This document shows positions 46,901 through 59,358 of a stretch of DNA of 64,000 nt, in pieces (positions within the stretch are counted from its first letter, which is position 1; the number at the start of each line of letters is the position of its first letter). The position numbers and the translations under genes are program-made. A model generated the notes under the pieces. That model was not told where the DNA came from. It made no database searches and saw nothing but the letters and a program-made list of their open reading frames with translations. Source of the stretch: Piper betle (taxonomy: Eukaryota; Streptophyta; Magnoliopsida; Piperales; Piperaceae); contig JAURVB010003094.1 of NCBI GenBank assembly GCA_033002965.1, forward strand, positions 1 through 64,000, given 5' to 3'.

Positions 46901-47984
46901 ATGCAGCATATATCTTGTCTTTTTATGTTTATCAGAGTTTTTCTAGGTGCACTTAGGGAGCCTTATCATTCCATTTTGTTCTTTCTAGTTCTTCACCACC
47001 AAACCGTATGCCTGTGATCCATCAAGCTTGCCTCAGTATCCTCCCACAAAAGAGATTGATGCAAAACGAAGAGATGAAGAAGCTAGGAGGTAGGCACTTT
47101 TACTTGGTCTTTTTGGAGCTAATTGGCTAAATCCACCTGTCATCCATTTATATTTAGCAATCCAATTTGATTACATATTTGTTTAATGGGCATTAAGCAT
47201 CATTTCATTGAGGCACTCACTTTATAATTGCATTCTTTTCACTTCCTTTAAAATTGTTACTGATCATATGAGTTGTAATTTATGTTTACTGTTCAGCTGG
47301 TTCACATATTGGGCCTTGTTCTAACATTTATCAGAATGAATGGTTCTGTTGTTCAAATTCATTTTCCATTAATTTTCTTTGCAGTTGAGATCATATGAGA
47401 TTTTTTTTCATTACATTGCCTTTCATGCATGTTTCAAAAATTTTGTAGGTTGCGAGTTGCCGGGCGAGCTAAGGGGGATAATGTGAAGAAAACTCGACCT
47501 AGGGAACGACCAGCTAGAGCAATTCCAGCTCCTGAAGCTAATGCCGAACTACAGGCCAATCTAGATGTATGTTACATGATTCTTATTCTCCATTTTTACC
47601 TTTATCATATATTTGTGTCTTATAATGGAGACATCTATATGATGCTGCTAATTTCATTGGTCGGCATGTTGAGATATTCTTTAAGGTTGTGTGCATTGTC
47701 TACTTTTGCAGCGGCGACGTCTTATTACACATGCAAATGCAAAGAGTAAAAGCGAAAAATTTCCTCCCCCACCAGGATGGAGCCCTTGGCTTCCCTTTGG
47801 TTCTTCGCATTACATGGATCCAACCTATGACCCACCAGAAGCTCCTTTCAGTACCACATTTACTAGCCAAAAGGTACCAGTTTCAACTTGGTCTGGGCCA
47901 TTCGTGGAAGATGCTACTGTAGGACAACGGCGTAAAAAGGATAAAAACAATGCTCGATCAAAAGGGAAAGAAAGGATGCCATAA
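43997..47984 (+). CDS. CDC2-related Ser/Thr protein kinase (At1g54610/IBS1-like CRK), 569 aa
   Basis: Exons: 43997-44383, 44499-44783, 44906-45223, 46324-46551, 46989-47089, 47449-47566, 47712-47984; 1710 nt, all phases agree. MGCVFGKE is a typical N-myristoylation (Gly2) plus palmitoylation (Cys3) start, which supports this ATG and suggests membrane anchoring. After an Ala/Arg/Glu-rich low-complexity N-terminus, the kinase domain has GQGTYSNVY (131-139), catalytic Lys153, a C-helix PESVKFMAREI (the PSTAIRE counterpart), HRDIKGSN (His246-Asp248), DFG (266-268) and the VITLWYRPPELLLG activation segment. The C-terminal tail is basic and low in complexity. Family members are cyclin-dependent-kinase-like and linked to defence priming or transcription. 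No defects. Exon 1 is very GC-rich, unlike the later exons. Confidence 0.95.
44460..44488 (+). repeat. Pentanucleotide repeat in kinase intron 1
   Basis: TGAAT is repeated five to six times shortly before the acceptor at 44498, so it lies in the branch-point/polypyrimidine region. Confidence 0.9.
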
Positions 47985-50900
47985 CTCTTAGGTTACATTT
48001 CTTCGCTTCTCTTCACCCTAGTTGAGATGTATGCCAGAACTTCAAAACTCAGAGGCATCTTGATGGTTTCTTGGGGGCTTTTTTGTTGGTCGCGGATCCC
48101 AGCATAATTGTATCATTATGTTGAGTTGCAGACTTGTTGAATCCATTTTGTTTTCCTTTGTTTTTCTGGATGACTAGCTTTGAAGAGGCCAAGGATCACA
48201 TATACACTTTGTCTGTATATTTCAATTCCAATTAGTTCATAATTCAGGAATGAAATAAATTTGTTACTTTCTGCCATTCTCCGGTGCTTGTGGTTGCGTA
48301 AAGTTGAGTTACATTTCCTCGTTTGTTGGCTAGGAAATTCTTTTCCCATCTCAACTACTCATGTTTCCACTTTTTCATCACAAGTTCATCAAATAACTTG
48401 TGAAAAGTCATGATATTATAAAGTTAGAATCGATTCTTCCATCAAACCTCCAATCTTTTCAAAAGATTTTGCCCATTTCAATTAGTACACCATGTATTTT
48501 TTGCATTTGTATTGTAATAATATTCAATTCTTTTAATATTGAGTTGATCCCAAGGAGTTCTTTAAGATCCCCTTAATAATTAGTCACACATTTGAAGCTT
48601 ATCTATGTAAGTTCTAAGTATATTATTGGGATGTGTCCATGACCTTTTGACTTCGGTTAATTATTTTGAAAAAATGATTAGCTTTGTCTATTTGTACTTA
48701 GGAAGAACTGTAATAAATATTATTATAACCAATCACAAAAAGGGTAGAATTTTTTAAATTTCTTCAAATTTTAGCGTAACAGTGAAAATATACTTAAGAT
48801 CTTTGATTTTACGTAACTACTTTTAAAGAAATAATTTAATGATGGATTTTCTTTTAAATCTAATATTTTAATAGTAACATGCTTATTATCTTCAAATTTA
48901 ATTAACCATTTTTATTATCTTCAAATTTAATATATCCAACAATTTGTAGTTAGGCCGAGTCATTACATTGCATCTCTAATAGTGGTATAAAAAACTTAAA
49001 AACTTTTTATTACTTGGGCTCGAGTAATTACAATGCTAATTTAAAAATATTTGCCAATATAATCATATAGCATACTTGATGTAATCAACTTAAGCATGCT
49101 AGGGGTGATAGTGAAGCTGCACCAATTGCAAAATGCCCCAAACTCGACGATAAAAATTATAAGAATTATGTTAAATTAATCATCGAAGGGGTATTTATAT
49201 CTTTTCAATAATTTTATATTGTACGCCATTAAAAATATCATAATTATTTTTTACTTAAAAGTATAAAGATTAGTTTATTAAGTTTACTATTAAGTATAAA
49301 ATATCATAATGTGAAATCTGCCAATTTAGTCTCACAATTAATATTTACTAAAGTAAAATTATATTTATAAGTGAAAATTAAATATAAATATTTAACTTAG
49401 TTAACCACTCTTAAAAAGATGACTTACACCTATTAATTTGTCTTTGAGCTGAATCGTTATACATAAAGATCTCTGCTTTAGTACGGGTATATGATCAAAA
49501 TTTATGACTTGGCCAATTATGTTGTACTTGGTCTGAATCATTACAAACTCCTACTCTTTAGTGATAAAATTTGTCTCCAATCACAATCTACAATTATTTT
49601 TATAAAATGTTATCCTCGAACTAACAAGTCTGTGGTGGATAGAAAAAGAATAAAAAACCAAGTATGCCCTAAAAAGAGAACAAAATTGAAAATGAAATCA
49701 GTTCTAATAATTAATTGTTGTTTGGTTTTAAAAAAACAAATCTTGGAAAGATTTCAAAGCCACATAACCAGTTTTTCCTTTTTTTCTCACTTTTCTAATA
49801 AAAATATTTAATCGATACAAATTATAAACCAAATCGGGCAAATATTTCAATTCCACCCAATGACGACGCTATCGCTTCAATCCGCTTAATTCTTAACAAT
49901 AGTTTTCTTTTTCGTATTTTCTTAATAGTCAAATAGGGGAATGTATACATAATTAAAAAACAACACGAAAAAGTAAGAAAAAGTATGACTTTTTTTTCTC
50001 AACAACGGAGCAAAATTAAAAAAAGTAAAAACTTGAAACCTGTTAGAGGGAGTTGCATTGTGTGCTCTTCATCCTCCACAAATTCCTTCATCAACAACAT
50101 TTTTTAGGCTGCGAACTATTTTATTTTATTTTTCAAAACTTTACTTCTCAATATGAGTGACTAATAATTTAGATCTCCTTTAACTTAATATCTACATCTT
50201 ATTAGCCATGTTCTAAAGGCATGATTCCCTTTCTTCTTTTTCCAAGATTTATTATGTTAAATGATTTTGGAATATTGTTGACTACGTGTTATTTTGGATC
50301 ATTGAATTACATCGCAATTTAGATTAGATTCCAACAATGCCAACTTAGGCTAGAAATAACTTTTGACATCGATGGTTGAATTATTATTATTATTATTATT
50401 ATTATTTTTCTGAAGGCGACTTCTTTTACACTCGCCTACAAATTCAAGACTTCCGCAAACCAACAGGGTAGAGTGTAAACCGATGAGATGAAAATTTTAG
50501 AAATCTTTGAGTCATTGATTATAGGCAATATATCATTTATTGGGAGATAACCTTAATTCTTGATTTAAGGTATGTTATTTCATGAATGTTGTTTTAGTAG
50601 GTAAGAGGTCATGTGTGAAGTTTTGAGGCAAAAAAGATAGGTTGAAGACAATGTCTAGAATTTATGATGCTTGTACTGTAATTGCTTGGAATTCAGAACA
50701 CAAAAGTCTTTGATGAGATAATGGCAGTATGGCACCCTCCGGCTTAGAGATGATAAGGAACACCAGAGAAGAACCCAGGCATTGCACATAGGTTAATATG
50801 AAGGTTTTCCATTGCCCACTCTCCACCACGAGCAACAAAGCTCGTTTCTCGCTAAAAAGCTCTGCAAGCTGAAACAAACATTAACCTCGAATACTGCAAG

Positions 50901-51045
50901 TTGATCTCCTTGTTCTTCCACCTTAACTTAAATTGGGTCGAGAACATGAATTCCATTCTGTCATTCTGCAGGTTCATAAATCATAAATATAGCAAGTTCA
51001 TAGAAAGTAAAATATAAAAAATTTATTCTTGCCAAGAGAAAGGCA
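47985..51045. other. Kinase 3' UTR, then AT-rich intergenic DNA
   Basis: The kinase 3' untranslated region probably ends before about 48300. After that I see no gene, only short frames, and an ATT microsatellite at about 50382-50406. Confidence 0.45.
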
Positions 51046-51566
51046 TGTTGGGTTGTCCCTCCTTCGTAAAAACACGAACCAACTACCCTATTTTGAATAA
51101 AAATCCAAAATTTTGTAGATTTGGTTAGTTGAAAGGAATAAAAGTAACCTACGACGTTTTCTTCTTTGGTTTTTTTAGTTTTTGGGTTTTGGAGAAAAAC
51201 TGCCGCTACAAAGGGAGAAAAAAATTTGTTTGAATTGAAGAAATGTGAATATTTTGTGAGATTCGATTGCAATCGTCAATAGTAACTTCGTCAAGTTCTT
51301 TATCTATAATATTCTTCCTTTATATCTTCTACGACTTTATACCAATTTTATAGAAAGTATAGTAAATTGGTATTGAGGAGTTTGTTCTCTTGTGGATCTG
51401 TTATATATCAAACTTATGATATAGTGAGTTTGATCTAATCATTTGCCTTGTGCTTTTTCCTCAAATTTAAGGTTTTCTATGTAAAATTGTCTTGTCTCAT
51501 CTCTTTATTTTGTTTGGTAATGTTCATTCTTGTTAAAATGAGGATTTTGTTTAGTTAATCCCAACA
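51046..51566 (+). repeat. 5' LTR of the Copia element
   Basis: 521 bp, starting TGTTGGGTTGTCCCTCC and ending ATCCCAACA. It matches the 3' LTR along most of its length but has about 77 bp more, mainly near its end, so one copy has an indel. Confidence 0.93.
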
Positions 51567-51568
51567 AG

Positions 51569-51581
51569 TGGTATCAGAGCC
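51569..51581 (+). other. Primer-binding site, initiator tRNA-Met type
   Basis: TGGTATCAGAGCC, two bases after the LTR, complementary to the 3' end of plant initiator tRNA-Met; the standard Copia primer. Confidence 0.95.
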
Positions 51582-51696
51582 AATTTGTTTGGTTTGGATG
51601 TTGCAAGTACTGGTTGTTGATATTTGATGCCCGCAAGGTGTTCGAAAAAATTTCTAAGAGCCTAGTTGGTGTGTTTGTGATTTATATTTTAACAAG

Positions 51697-52410
51697 ATGG
51701 CTAATAAGAAATATGTTAAGATGATATCTCCTAAAGGGTTGAGTAACGGGCACTATTGGAAAAGAAAGATGATTGATCATCTATATTCTAAGGATTTGTA
51801 TGAACCTATCGCTGGTCAGAAACCAGCAGAGGTGACTGAAAATGACTAGAATAAGTTGGATAGGAAGGCAATGGGTAAATGAAGTTGTGTATCATAATAT
51901 TTCTGAATTGACGTCCTCAAAAGCAATATGGGATAAACTCCAAGAAGTTTATGAGAGGAATACTGCAGGCAACAAGACCCTTTTGATAAGAAAATTGGTG
52001 AATTTGAGATATAAAGATAGAACTGACATAAACGAGCATCTCAATGAGATGAAGAGTGCTATTATTCAATTTGTTAGGATAAAGATGACTCTAGATGAGG
52101 AATGACAAGCTATCCTGCTCCTCAACACTTTGCTAGAGAGTTGGGAAATATTGGTGATATCTTTGAGCAATGCTGCTTCGAATGGAAAACTCACAATGGA
52201 TATGATAATAAGCAGTTTACTGAATGAGGAAGTGAGAAGAAAATCTTTACCAACTTCAGGGTTTCGTGCATAAATATCAGAAGAGGCAAGAGGTAGATCA
52301 AGAAATAGAGACACAAACAGAAGGCATAAGAGTCGAGGAAGGTCTAAATCCAGAAAGCACTTGAAATGTTATTATTGTGACAAGACAGGTCATATCAAGA
52401 AGGATTGTTG
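51697..52410 (+). pseudogene. Copia gag remnant with zinc knuckle
   Basis: The frame starts ATG GCT AAT AAG. Premature stops appear early: TAG where Trp is expected after ENDx (about 51842) and TGA shortly after, with others near 52104. The middle is the UBN2/gag-type helical region (ISELTSSKAIWDKLQEVYE). The CCHC knuckle CYYCDKTGHIKKDC (about 52367-52408) is intact. Confidence 0.85.
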
Positions 52411-52894
52411 GAAGCTCAAGAAAAACTTGAAAAATAAGGACAACAAGGATCAAGGAGAAACGAATACTAATGTTGTGCATGATGACATAGTGATTCTTTC
52501 TGATTGTGGGAATAATTGTTTGACGGCTGGTTGTGATATTAGTTGGATAGTTAACTCGAGCATATCATTTCATTCAACTCCAAGCAGAAATTTCTTTACT
52601 ACCTATGAATCTTCAGATTTGGGTATAGTGAAGATGAGAAATAGTGATACTTTCAAAATTGTGGGACTTGGAGATATACATATAGTAACAAATACAGGTT
52701 ACAGATTGGTGCTTAAAAATATCAGACATATTCTAGATTTGATGATGAGTTTATTGTCAACCGAAATGCTTGATGATGAAGGATTTAGTAAACAATTTGC
52801 ACAAGGTGTGTGGAAACTTCTGACGGGTTCTCTTGTTGTTGCTAGAGGGAAGAAATGTTGCCGTTTATACAGGACTAAGACGAGTCTAGTTTGA
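52411..52894 (+). pseudogene. Copia protease remnant, active site altered
   Basis: The aspartic protease motif, normally D-S-G-A in Copia, reads WIVNSSISFHSTP, so the catalytic Asp and the Gly are replaced. The frame is otherwise open to 52894. Confidence 0.8.
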
Positions 52895-52948
52895 AGGGGG
52901 GTTAATATCTCCTAATTTGATTCCACTGTTGATTTGTGGCACCATTGA

Positions 52949-53798
52949 TTGGGACACATGAGTGAGAAGGGACTAGAGACTTTGAAGAAGTTAAATCTCC
53001 TTCCCAAAGTCAAGGACATCAGAATTAGTCCTTGTGACCATTATTTGGTCGAAAAACAACGTAGGACATCCTTTGCAAGCACAAGTACAAGAAAGTCAGA
53101 AGTTCTTGAGTTGGTACACTTTGATGTGTGTAGGCCTATGGACGTAAAATCTCTTGGCGGTTCTATTTATTTTGTCACTTTTATTGATGATAATTCTAGG
53201 AAGATGTGGGCTTATGCCATGAAAAATGAAAGTGATGTTTTTGGCATCTTTAAGAATTTTCATGCATTGGTTGAAAGAGAAATAGGTAAGCCTTTGAAAT
53301 GCCTTAGAAGTGATAATAGTGGTGAATATTGTTCTACTGAATTTGATGAATATTATAGCAAGCATGATATTTGGCATGAGAAGGCGGTTCCTTATACTCC
53401 TCAACATAATAGAGTGGCTGAAAGGATGAACAGGACCATCTTTGAGAAGGTTAGGAGTATGTTGTCTTCAGCTAAAGTTGCCTAAAAGCTTATGGGGTGA
53501 GGCTATGAGTACAACTTGTTATTTGATCGACAGATCTCCCACACATGCCCTAGACAGTGACATACCAGAAAGGGTTTGGAGTGACAAAAAGGTTAGTTAT
53601 TCTCATTTGAGAGTCTTTGGTTGTAAAGCCTTTACGCATGTGCCCAATGAGCAAAGGGTTAAGCTTGATTCTAGAGCCGTAGAATGTATTTTTCTGGGAT
53701 ATGGTGATGATAAGTTTGGATATAAACTTTGGGATCCTAAGAATAGAAAATTGATTCGAAGCACAAGATATAGTTTTCATGGAGGATCAAACAGTTGA
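52949..53798 (+). pseudogene. Copia integrase remnant
   Basis: The catalytic core still shows the D...D...E acidic residues (HFDV, SDNSGEY, AERMN). The frame breaks near 53480, where the next part (LPKSLWGEAMSTTCYLIDRSPTH) continues in another frame, and ends at 53798. Confidence 0.88.
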
Positions 53799-54347
53799 GG
53801 ACTTTGGCAATGAAGAAGTTCCTCAAACAAAATCTCATGAAAGCTTTGAAAGGATCAAATAACCTTCAACCTCAATTAGAAGTGAAGAGGTGGCTCAGGA
53901 TGACGCAATTATTTCCTCACCTAGAGATGATGAGGGTGAGGATGTGGTGTCTGATGATATTTCTAATGAGTTTGTTAATGATGTTGGACAGGAACAGGGA
54001 GATTCTGATCAAGGGCAACCAACTAATGTGAGGAGATCAGCTTGTGAACCAATTTCATCAACAAGATATCCATCATCAAAATATGTGACAATTATTGAAT
54101 GTGGAGAACTAGAAAATTTCAGTGAGGTCAAAGACTCATATAGAAAAGGAGAAGTGGTTGAAGGCAATGCAAGATGAGATAAAATCTTTGCATGATAATC
54201 ACATCTATGAGTTGGTGGATCTTCCTAAGGGGAAGAGAGTATTGAGGAACAAATGGGTTTATAGGATCAAATATGAAGAAAACAACACACAACTAAGGTA
54301 CAAAGCAAGGTTGGTGGTGAAGGGCTTCAGACAGAAGAAAGGTATTG

Positions 54348-55601
54348 TGTAAACCCTGAAAAAAATAATTAGGTTATTTTATTTAGGGTTTTGTAAATCT
54401 TAGAACGAACTGTAAATATTATTTAATTAAATTAATTCTTGAAAAAAATTAATATTATAAATTATCAATTTTGACCTTTAGCATATCGAGTATAATGATA
54501 TTTATAATATTTTTAGGATTTAACATCCATTCGTATTAACTTAATAATTACTTTTTGACTTTACGTTATCACATAAATGACTTTTTGAATTCCACACATA
54601 TTTATAAAATTTAATGTAGTGACTTCTTGAATTCTACATATATTCTTCTATATAAAGGAGAATTATGTTGTTAAATGAAACATCCTCTCGATAGTTTGTG
54701 AGGACATTTGGCTTCAAAGAAATTTCATTCATATTAGGATCATGTGTCATAGTTACAGGTGCTTCATCAAAATTCTAGGTCCGTATAATTACTTGAAATG
54801 TTATATATTTCGATTTGGGAGTCTTGGTCAGCCTGAGTCCACATTCGATCACCATGCGCCGAGTGTAACCGGGGTCAAAGAATGGGCTCAGTCCAACACA
54901 GGGCAGCACCCTTAAAAAACTTACTATGTGGGAGTCTTGGTCGACTTGAGTTCATATTCGACTACCATGCGCCGAGCGCAACCGGGGTCAATGAATTGAC
55001 TCAGTCCTACATAGGGCAGCACCCCCTGAAAGATTAAGTACCTGCCCCCATGCCGAAAGAGGTGACAGGGCGCAGTGGCGCAAGATGGCTCATTATGTAC
55101 TTGTGATACTGAGAGGGTGAGTCAATGGCAAATATCGATAACTACAGGCTGAGGGCCACGTAGCGTGTGTGCGCATATATGAGATTGTAGCTAGATGGGC
55201 GGCTACCCTCCCAACATATTAAGAGCTCAGCATAGGCTCATAATCACTAAAAGACGTAATTCAGATGTTGTGGAATATATTAATTATTTCTTGTAATTAT
55301 ACGACTTAGTATTTTGATCACTAACACGAAATTGTCTCTGTAGGTATGAGCATGGAAGGATGGGTAGAGTCGGGATAGCTTGAGGACTCTATTATTGGAC
55401 TATTATTTTCTCGAGATTGTTTGCATGGTAGTAAGATTTTAGTTTGGTTCATGGGGCTTAGATTTTCTGAGCATTTGTATATTAAATTTATTGTTATGGA
55501 TTTATTTAAAATCTTGAAAATTAATAGAAAATTAATTTATGAGATACTTAGTTTCATATAGTAACACTTGGTTCGTGGCTCGGAACGGGCAGGTTGTTAC
55601 A
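54348..55601. mobile_element. Solo LTR (Ty3/gypsy-like) nested in the Copia RT gene
   Basis: A 1254-bp insertion with TGTAA at one end and TTACA at the other. It is flanked by a perfect 5-bp duplication, TATTG, at 54343-54347 and 55602-55606; the RT reading frame resumes exactly across it. It has no primer site or coding region. This is what LTR-LTR recombination leaves behind. Confidence 0.95.
54818..55030. repeat. Two-copy tandem repeat, 113-bp unit, inside the solo LTR
   Basis: Units starting at 54818 and 54931 share GGAGTCTTGGTC, CCATGCGCCGAG, AACCGGGGTCAA and AGGGCAGCACCC. Duplicated LTR segments of this type often hold promoter-enhancer blocks; that is inference here. Confidence 0.9.
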
Positions 55602-56964
55602 TATTGATTTCGATGAAATTTTTTCTCCTGTTGTTAAAATGTCTTCTATTAAAATTGTTCTAGCTTTGGCTGCAAGTTTGGATTTGGAAGTTGAACAGTT
55701 AGATGTGAAGACGACCTTTTTTCATGGTGATCTTGAGGAGACCATGTACGTGGAGCAACCAGAGGGTTTTGAAGTCAGAGGAAAGGAATAGATGGTATGT
55801 AGAGTGAAAAAGAGTTTGTATGGTTTGAAGCAAACTCCTAGACAGTGGTACAAAAGTTTGATTCTTTTATGGAAAAGAATGGGTACAAGAAGTTTATTTC
55901 TAATCACTGTGTGTTCATCAAGAGGTTTGATGATGGTGACTTAAATTATTTTGTTGCTTTATATAGATGACATGTTGATTGTAGGACATGATGGAACCAA
56001 AATTTTAAGTTTAAAGAAGAACTTGAACAAATCCTCTGTAATGAAGGATTTGGGACCGGTTAAGCAAATCTTGGGGATGTCCATTCGGTGTGGTAGGAGA
56101 GCTAGAATGCTTTGAGTGTCACAAGAAAAGTACATAGAAAAGGTACTTGAAAAATTCAACATAAAAGATGCAAAGCCGGTTGGAGTTCCACTTGCGGAGT
56201 CACTTCAAGTTGAAGAAAAATGACTTAAGTGAAACATCGACGAAGGAAATGAGAAAGGTTTCTTACGCTTCTACAATTGGTAGTTTGATGTATGTTATGG
56301 TTTGTACAATGCCAGATATAACATATGCAGTTAGAATGGTTAGCAGACATTTAGCAAATTCGAGTAAAGAACATTAGCAAGCAATTATATAGATAATACG
56401 GTACTTGAGAGGTACATTTAAAATGTGTTCATATTTTAAAAGAGATAAACCTTTATTGGTTGGTTACATCGATGCAGACATGACAGGTGACTTGAAGATA
56501 AGAAGGTCAACATCTGAATTTGTTGTTAATTTTGCTAATGGGGCTATATCTTGGTAGTCTATATTGCAAAAAGTATGTTACAGTATCCACAATTGAAGCA
56601 TAATTTATTGCTGCTACAAAAGCTTGCAAGGGAATATTATGGACGAAGAGATTTTTGAATAAAATTGGTATTAAACAAGAGAGATACATTGTACACTGTA
56701 ATAGTCAGAGTGCAATTCACCTGAGTAAGAATTCAAGTTTTCATTCAAGGAGGAAGTACATTGATGTGAGATATCATTGGATAAGAGATGTGTTAGAAAG
56801 TAAATCTCTTGAGCTAACAAAAATTTATATTAAAATGAATGTTTCAAACATAATGACTAAAGTTGTATTAAAGGAGAAACATATTTACTATAAGAATGGA
56901 GCAGACATGGATGGAGCTTCCCATGCTGGCTAGAGGTATTTCCATGGAGTCGGAAGGGGAGGTT

Positions 56965-57408
56965 TGTTGGGTTGTCCCTCCTCCTTAAATACATGAACTT
57001 ACAACCTTATTTTGGGCAAAAACCAAAATTTTGCAGGTTAGACGAAAGGAATAAAAGTAACGTACAACTCTTTTCTTCTTTGGTTTTTTTGGTTTTTGGG
57101 TTTTGGAGAAAAATTGTTGCTACGATGGGAGAAAAAATTGTGTGGATTGAAGAAATTTGAATGTTTTGTTGAGATTCGATTGCAATTGTCAATAGTAATT
57201 TCGCCAAGTTCTTAATCTATAATATTATTCTTTTATTATCTTCTACAATTTTATACCAATTTTGTAAAAAATATAGTAAATTAGTATTGGGGAGTTTGTT
57301 CTCCTGTGGATGTATTTTGTATCAAACTTATGATATAATGAATTTGATCTAACCGTTTACCCCGTAATTTTTTACTAAATTTAAAGTTTTCCACGTTTAA
57401 TCCCAACA
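56965..57408 (+). repeat. 3' LTR of the Copia element
   Basis: 444 bp, TGTTGGG to CCCAACA, preceded by the purine-rich GGAAGGGGAGG. It is shorter than the 5' LTR because of a deletion near its end. The many substitutions between LTRs point to an old insertion. Confidence 0.93.
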
Positions 57409-57439
57409 AAGCATACCATTTCCATGAACCATTCTACGT

Positions 57440-58205
57440 CAAAGCATACCATTTCGTTGAACCGTTCTACGTCTCTTGCATTCATGCCTGCTTTTCTTTC
57501 TTTTTCTCGTCTTTCTTGTTGCTCTTTGATACACTGCTGTATACTTCCTTAGTATTTACAGCTTCCTCTGACTCAGCAATCTTTCTCTTTTTTTCTTCTT
57601 TTCCTTCACAGCAACGGCGTCGTCCTCTGGCTTTTGCGGTTCTTTCCCTCACCTACTGCCACCTCTTTCTTCTTTCTCTTCTCTTCTCCTTTAGTTTGAC
57701 CCCTTTGTCATTCACAGCAACATCGTTGTCCTCTCGCTTCTGCATTCTATCCCTCATCTCCAACCACAACTTTCTTCTTTTTCTTCTCTTTGTCCTTCTT
57801 TAGTTTGACCACTTTGTGAATCTCCCCATCATCAGCCTCCTTGGAGGCTGATCGAATATCTCTGTGTTTCTTCTTTTTTGGACGTGTGACTTCCACTCTT
57901 GGTTATCGAGTGCAGGCTCTATGGGTTGCTTAAGGACTGCATCAGCTGCAGGATTCTAAGTCTGAACCCAGAAAAGTCACAATTAGTATATTAAATATGG
58001 CGTGTTGCTCACTCTGTAAACAGCTAAAGAACATAAGAAATCATTGCAGGCATCCAGTAGTTTTTTATGCCTTTGAAGAAGTTAGGAGAGCTCCTAAACC
58101 TTTTCCCTTATCCTTATCATATACTACAATTTTAGGTTTGCCTTTTGTTGATCCTGCAGATTGACCTAGCTCTCGGCCTTCTAAGTTCCGCAACCGTGCT
58201 TCAAG
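57440..58205 (-). pseudogene. NOP58: NOP58 (nucleolar C/D snoRNP protein) 3' fragment
   Basis: Exon 58205-58071 starts after a good acceptor (CCACAG) and encodes LEARLRNLEGRELG, then GKPKIVVYDKDKG and LLTSSK; this is the conserved end of the NOP58 core. The next exon starts at 57961 with Thr, then TAG where the family has Tyr, then NPAADAVL. It runs into a Lys/Glu-rich tail (KKKDKEKKKKK-type words down to about 57440) with further stops. The intron between them would have a GC donor (AAG|GCATAA). All upstream exons are missing. The Copia element lies directly beyond its 3' side. Confidence 0.85.
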
Positions 58206-59124
58206 CTGTGGATATAATGGTAACACTACTGTTATTCCATTTGTGAAAGATCTATGCTTCAACAAGACTAAGCACCAAATTAGTAGGAGAAAACTAAGCA
58301 CCAAACAATGTCGCACCAAGATTAGTAGTTAACATATCTAAAACTATAAACACTCAAATAATGAAGTCAAAAGATCAAATTGGTTGAACAAAGTATTTTT
58401 AGAGATGGTTAAAACTCTAATCAAACTAGTCAAGTCCAATTTTGAGTTGTTGGATTTGAACTTCTCACCGAGTTTGAGTCCAATTAAAAATGAAATTCTT
58501 GTGATCAATTAATTGGCTTGCTCTTAGGATACATTCCAGTCGATGAATGTGATACGAAACTATGTCGTATCGACAATTAAACAGATGAAAGAGGAGAAAA
58601 CATGAGGGAAGTAAAAGGGTGACGAAAAACCCATATTGAAACATTAGAGATTGATCAAGAACAAAATGGAGAAGATAAGAATTACTTCATTGCACTGCTT
58701 CCTCTCATAATACAATAATGTTACTAGTTTATACATTCTGAAAATAACCAATTATTGAGGCGGTTATAACTACCAAATTAGGCCCGGATTGAACACGTGA
58801 CTTGCAGGACTACCAAATTAGGCCTGGATTGAACACGTGACTTGCTGTCTTCAATTTGACACTCTCCCATTGTACATAAATAAATATAATAATTATAATT
58901 AAATTTATTAATATATATATATATATAAAGACTATCTTAGCTATGGACAAAAAATATTTCTATGCCAAACTCTAATTCGGATCGTTTAATTAAAAGGACG
59001 ACCTAAATTTAATAAAAAAATAAAAAATAAAAAATAAAACACTCCCACCACCACCATCATTTAGTACGTAGTCAATAATAACATTTATTTATGATTTTAA
59101 ATATATTTTGAGTAGGCAAATGAG
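58206..59124. other. Non-coding; small tandem duplication and TA tract
   Basis: No gene seen. A 40-bp unit is duplicated at 58770-58809 and 58810-58849 (CTACCAAATTAGGCC-GGATT, GAACACGTGACTTGC). A TA tract lies at about 58910-58926. Confidence 0.6.
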
Positions 59125-59358
59125 ATTATGTATATTATTATATTATATTATTGAGTCAAGTTCGAGTTGAGCTACGAGTCGATTTCGAATCGAGCTCGAG
59201 TTATAATCGAGTTGAGTCAAGTCGAACACTGTCTTACCCAAACTCGATTCATAAGATTCGAGTTCAAACTCAAGTATTTAAATGTCGAGTTTCGAGTTGA
59301 GCCGAGCCAAGTTGAACGCCAAATACTCACGAGCTGTCTTACTCAATTAGTAGCCCTA
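59125..59358. mobile_element. hAT-like repeat family, partial copy B
   Basis: The 3' part of the family seen at 6102-6763: GAGTTATAATCGAGTTGAGT, TAAGATTCGAGTTC, TATTTAAATGTCGAGTTTCG and a closing TCAATTAGTAGCCCTA. The 5' part is not clear; a degenerate AT-rich piece precedes it. Confidence 0.65.

Larger units (their letters stand above)
54120..56933 (+). pseudogene. Copia reverse transcriptase and RNase H remnant, split by a solo LTR
   Basis: RT begins near 54130 (SLHDNHIYELVDLPKGK) and is interrupted at 54347. It resumes at 55607 with FDEIFSPVVKMSSIKI. Later parts include SLYGLKQTPRQW, the LYIDD catalytic box (about 55955) in a shifted frame, and an RNase H part with YIDADMTGD. Several stops and shifts (55790, 56110, 56378, 56556 regions) make it non-functional. 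Confidence 0.88.
51046..57408 (+). mobile_element. Decayed Copia retrotransposon (Tork/TNT1-like) with nested insertion
   Basis: A full-length but dead element: 5' LTR 51046-51566, primer site at 51569, gag, protease, integrase, reverse transcriptase, RNase H, polypurine tract near 56948-56964 and 3' LTR 56965-57408. The flanks AGGCA (51041-51045) and AAGCA (57409-57413) match in 4 of 5 bases, as expected for an aged 5-bp target duplication. The integrase wording (HFDVCRPMDV, SDNSGEY, PYTPQHNRVAERMNRT) and the following VSYSHLRVFGCKAF place it with TNT1-like elements. Domain order (integrase before RT) is Copia. Stops and shifts occur in every region. Confidence 0.93.

Noticed and set aside
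54817..55030. Tandem repeat considered as CRISPR-like
   Set aside because: Only two units, within a plant LTR, no spacers.
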